Shown piece after piece: positions 61,692 to 64,000 of a stretch of 64,000 nucleotides of DNA. A program made the position numbers and the translations under genes. The notes under the pieces were generated by a model. It did not search any database. It saw nothing but the letters and a program-made list of their open reading frames with translations, and had not been told where the DNA came from. This DNA is from Daejeonella lutea (GTDB lineage: Bacteria; Bacteroidota; Bacteroidia; Sphingobacteriales; Sphingobacteriaceae): positions 1-64,000 of the forward strand of contig NZ_FUYR01000004.1 in the NCBI RefSeq assembly GCF_900168015.1, in the 5' to 3' direction. Every line of letters starts with the position of its first letter. Positions within the stretch are counted from its first letter, which is position 1.

Positions 61692-62485
61692 CAAATCACT
61701 TGAAGATCATGTCCGGAGAGGAGTAATATTAAAAGGATGCCCCCAACGATTATCCGGTACCATCCAAAAAGGCGAAAGCCATGCTTTTGCAGAAATGTTA
61801 TGAAGTACTTAATCGCAAGCATCGCAATTAGAAATGCTACGACATTGCCTATAATTAAGAGGTTGATTTCTTGTGAACTGATCACATATCCATCTTTGTA
61901 GAAGTCGTATAGTTTCTTAGCTGTTGCTCCGAACATTGTAGGAACAGCCAGGAAGAAGGAAAACTCCGCCGCCGCTTTCCTGCTTAATTTTTGAGCCATC
62001 CCGCCTACAATTGTGGCTGCCGACCGGGAAGTTCCAGGGATCATTGAAAGGCACTGGAATAATCCGATCTTAAAAGCTGTTGCATAGCTAATCTCACTGG
62101 TGTTGTCAATCGTGCCATTCTTGAACCATTTGTCGACGAAGAGCAGTATTACCCCACCAATAAGTAGTGCAATAGCTACAGTAAGTGGACTTTCAAGGAG
62201 TTCATCAATCTTGTCGCTCAGAAGCATTCCAAAAAATACGGCTGGCAGGAAGGCCACCAGTAATTTGAAGTAAAAGTCAAGTGTTTGAAAAAAACGTTTG
62301 AAATACAATACGATAACTGATAAAATAGCTCCGAGCTGAATGGCAACAGTAAATAGCTTTACAAATTTATCAGATTGAATACCCATCAAAGATGAGCCCA
62401 GAATCATGTGCCCGGTAGAAGAAACTGGAAGAAATTCAGTCAGGCCTTCAATGATTGCCAGAACAATAGCCTGAAATACCGTCAT
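61691..62485 (-). CDS. uppP: Undecaprenyl-diphosphate phosphatase
   Basis: A 264-residue BacA/UppP membrane enzyme recycling the lipid carrier of cell-wall synthesis. The motifs [19 protein letters not shown] (about 11-29) and [15 protein letters not shown] (about 152-166) hold the catalytic Glu, Ser, His and Arg. About eight hydrophobic segments. It overlaps its neighbours on both sides, so it is tightly co-translated. Confidence 0.96.
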   Translation of the reverse strand: MTVFQAIVLAIIEGLTEFLPVSSTGHMILGSSLMGIQSDKFVKLFTVAIQLGAILSVIVLYFKRFFQTLDFYFKLLVAFLPAVFFGMLLSDKIDELLESPLTVAIALLIGGVILLFVDKWFKNGTIDNTSEISYATAFKIGLFQCLSMIPGTSRSAATIVGGMAQKLSRKAAAEFSFFLAVPTMFGATAKKLYDFYKDGYVISSQEINLLIIGNVVAFLIAMLAIKYFITFLQKHGFRLFGWYRIIVGGILLILLLSGHDLQVI

Positions 62486-62721
62486 TAATTATTATTTGCC
62501 GGTTTTTTAAGAATAGCCACAAATCCTATGGCAAACCCGATCAGCACGATGATAGGAGCAATGATAATTTTGCTTGTGCTATAAATATCCGTATCTCCAG
62601 CCATGACTATAAATCCCAGAATGACTACAACGATGCTGACGATCATGAGCCTGTAATTAGCTTTTTGGAACACAAAAGGTTCCTGATTGGTTTCCTTAAC
62701 CGGAGTGTTTTTCTGTGCCAT
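62485..62721 (-). CDS. DUF3098 membrane protein
   Basis: A 78-residue protein with two hydrophobic helices (about 29-43, and 52-70) and a polar N terminus ([20 protein letters not shown]). DUF3098 is a Bacteroidetes family found between ftsX and uppP, probably a partner of the cell-division or envelope machinery, but its role is unknown. The stop and start codons overlap the genes on both sides. Confidence 0.88.
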   Translation of the reverse strand: MAQKNTPVKETNQEPFVFQKANYRLMIVSIVVVILGFIVMAGDTDIYSTSKIIIAPIIVLIGFAIGFVAILKKPANNN

Positions 62722-63605
62722 TATCTATAAAGGTCATGTGATTTTAATCGAAGAAACTTGCTAACTGCGAAGTAGGTGCTCAAGCCGGAAATAAGGATTC
62801 CAATACCGATGACCCCGAGGAAAACGATAAGGAATTCGAACCAGTTCCGCAAAATTACCATTTCCGGAACCTGTTGCTGTGCGAAATATAATGTGAGCAG
62901 GAGCAATATGATAGCAATCAAGCCGGCAAGCAGTCCGTGGAAAATTCCATATGCTAAAAAGGGTTTCCTAATGAAACTCCTTGTCGCACCAACCAATTGC
63001 ATACTTTTTATCAGGAACCGCTGAGAGTAAATTGCAAGTCTTATAGTGTTGTTAATCAAAGCCACAGCAATGATCAGTAATATGCCCGCAAAGGCTAGAA
63101 TAACCAGTCCGATTCCCCTGATGTTCTGATTAACCATATCGATCAGTGATTTCTGGTATATAACTTCTTTCACTAAAGGGTTTTTGGTTAGTTGTTCAGA
63201 GAATGCCTTAATACTTTGGTTATTCGCATAGTCGGCTTTCATATACACGTCTATTGAAGACAGGAGGGGGTTATAACCCAAAAAATCTACGAAATCCTCA
63301 CCAAGGTCTTTTGTCAGATTTCTCGCGGCGAGTTCCTTGCTTACATATTGCGTTTTTAAAACGTAGTTATTGGCATCGAGCTGTTTTTGAAGAGCTGTAA
63401 TGTCCACTTCCTTTGCTCCTTCATTTACAATGATGTTCAATACTATATTTTCTTTCACGTAGTTGGAAAGGTTTTTCGCATGAACCAGAATAAGACCCAA
63501 CAAACCAGTCATAAGCAAAACCAGTGCAATGCTGATTACTGTGGATACATAAATGGTTTTGGTTTTTCTGGATGAGGTACTCGCTTCGAATTCTTCCATG
63601 AACAT
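62721..63605 (-). CDS. ftsX: Cell division permease FtsX
   Basis: A 294-residue FtsX: one N-terminal membrane helix (about 20-42), a periplasmic domain (about 45-165) and three C-terminal helices (about 170-285), with KSMQLVGATRSFIRKPFLAYG (split over about 194-214) as the family loop. With the ATPase FtsE it couples division to peptidoglycan hydrolysis. ftsE is not in the window. Start at 63605 or at the second Met two codons later. First gene of the ftsX-DUF3098-uppP-truB-ribF unit. Confidence 0.93.
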   Translation of the reverse strand: MFMEEFEASTSSRKTKTIYVSTVISIALVLLMTGLLGLILVHAKNLSNYVKENIVLNIIVNEGAKEVDITALQKQLDANNYVLKTQYVSKELAARNLTKDLGEDFVDFLGYNPLLSSIDVYMKADYANNQSIKAFSEQLTKNPLVKEVIYQKSLIDMVNQNIRGIGLVILAFAGILLIIAVALINNTIRLAIYSQRFLIKSMQLVGATRSFIRKPFLAYGIFHGLLAGLIAIILLLLTLYFAQQQVPEMVILRNWFEFLIVFLGVIGIGILISGLSTYFAVSKFLRLKSHDLYR

Positions 63606-63681
63606 ATATTATATCCGCGAAAATAAAGATTTCACTTTAGAATGAGCGCTTATATGAGTTAAAAATTGTTAAAGGGGGTGA

Positions 63682-63813
63682 GTTGTACGTTATACGTTGT
63701 ACGTGGTACGTTGCGAGACGGAAAGACGGACTCTTAACCAGGACGTTTTACTGGGCATTTGGTACGCAGGAGGAAACTTATAACGTATAACGTACAACGT
63801 AAAACGTTTTTTG
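63682..63813. repeat. Inverted pair of ACGTTAT heptamer arrays
   Basis: ACGTTAT, ACGTTGT and ACGTGGT 7-mers at 63682-63712 face AACGTAT, AACGTAC and AACGTAA at 63779-63808. They fill the gap between the divergent ftsX and leuS genes and use the same word as the array at 66-144. Confidence 0.8.
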
Positions 63814-63838
63814 TAATTTCGCACCTTAGTTTTACAAA

Positions 63839-64000
63839 ATGGATTATCAATTCAGAGACATAGAGAAGAGGTGGCAGGGATTTTGGGCAGAGAACCAGAC
63901 GTTTAAAGTAGATAATAATTCAACTAAACCCAAGTATTATGTTCTGGATATGTTTCCATATCCCTCCGGAGCAGGCCTGCATGTCGGACATCCGCTTGGT
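63839..64000 (+). CDS. leuS: Leucyl-tRNA synthetase, N-terminal part (cut by window end)
   Basis: The first 54 codons of a class I synthetase: [20 protein letters not shown], then [20 protein letters not shown] with the HIGH-type motif (HVGH, about residues 49-52). The frame runs open to the end of the window. ATG at 63839 follows a TAATTTCGC promoter-like element by about 20 bases. It is divergent from ftsX. Confidence 0.95.
   Translation, partial: MDYQFRDIEKRWQGFWAENQTFKVDNNSTKPKYYVLDMFPYPSGAGLHVGHPLG

Overview
This window looks like a chromosomal segment of a Bacteroidetes bacterium, most likely a member of the Sphingobacteriaceae (Pedobacter/Mucilaginibacter-like). The signs are family-specific genes (START-like protein, DUF3098 protein, TamB-like giant protein, calcineurin/beta-barrel lipoprotein, PycTM protein), Bacteroidetes-type -7 elements of the form TAnnTTTG, absence of Shine-Dalgarno dependence, and the conserved order leuS / ftsX-DUF3098-uppP-truB-ribF. 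No prophage, insertion sequence or CRISPR array was seen. The species cannot be fixed from sequence reading alone.

Layout. 0-2.5 kb: end of an rRNA operon (5S and its terminator), then an exported subtilisin-like protease. 2.5-11.3 kb: a very large calcineurin/beta-barrel lipoprotein coupled to an SdiA-regulated-type lipoprotein; an HD-PycTM membrane protein facing a class III cyclase-like (DUF2652) gene across a 213-bp duplicated junction; and a phosphoesterase/beta-propeller protein. 11.5-18 kb: PEGA-like repeat protein, small hypothetical, DUF2147, DinB, Crp/Fnr regulator, LLM flavin oxidoreductase, alkaline-phosphatase-type enzyme, degenerate histidine phosphatase. 18-25.6 kb: Kup potassium transporter, PAS protein, a 1.76-kb gene-poor stretch, cupin, exported proteins, a broken GIY-YIG gene and tRNA-Met. 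25.7-41 kb: START-like protein, LptF/G, RibBA, TamB-like protein divergent from TsaD, small membrane proteins, acetylxylan esterase-like protein, RecA, endonuclease III, ECF sigma factor. 41-47 kb: UvrA, SGNH hydrolase, MFS transporter. 47.4-56.4 kb: an Rrf2 regulator and a complete assimilatory sulfate reduction operon (sulfite reductase, CobA, siroheme dehydrogenase, sulfhydrylase, APS reductase, CysD, CysN) followed by an OsmC protein. 56.6-64 kb: YceI, LysE, sugar isomerase-like protein, DUF2157, then ribF-truB-uppP-DUF3098-ftsX and the start of leuS.

How the parts work together. The sulfur operon takes sulfate to sulfide and then to an amino acid, and makes its own siroheme cofactor. In front of it lies a tiny ORF with three Cys and four Met codons, a possible antiterminator segment right after its stop codon and a strong intrinsic terminator. 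I read this as a cysteine-responsive attenuator whose leader peptide may be translated from a leaderless transcript. The second notable system is the HD-PycTM / DUF2652 cyclase pair, which has the logic of a Pycsar-type cyclic-nucleotide signalling module. Its junction carries scars showing that the tail-to-tail arrangement has been duplicated or recombined as a unit.

A third theme runs through nearly all long intergenic gaps: arrays of 7-bp words whose sequence changes from locus to locus while the 7-bp period stays constant. Many are laid out as inverted pairs around a short spacer.
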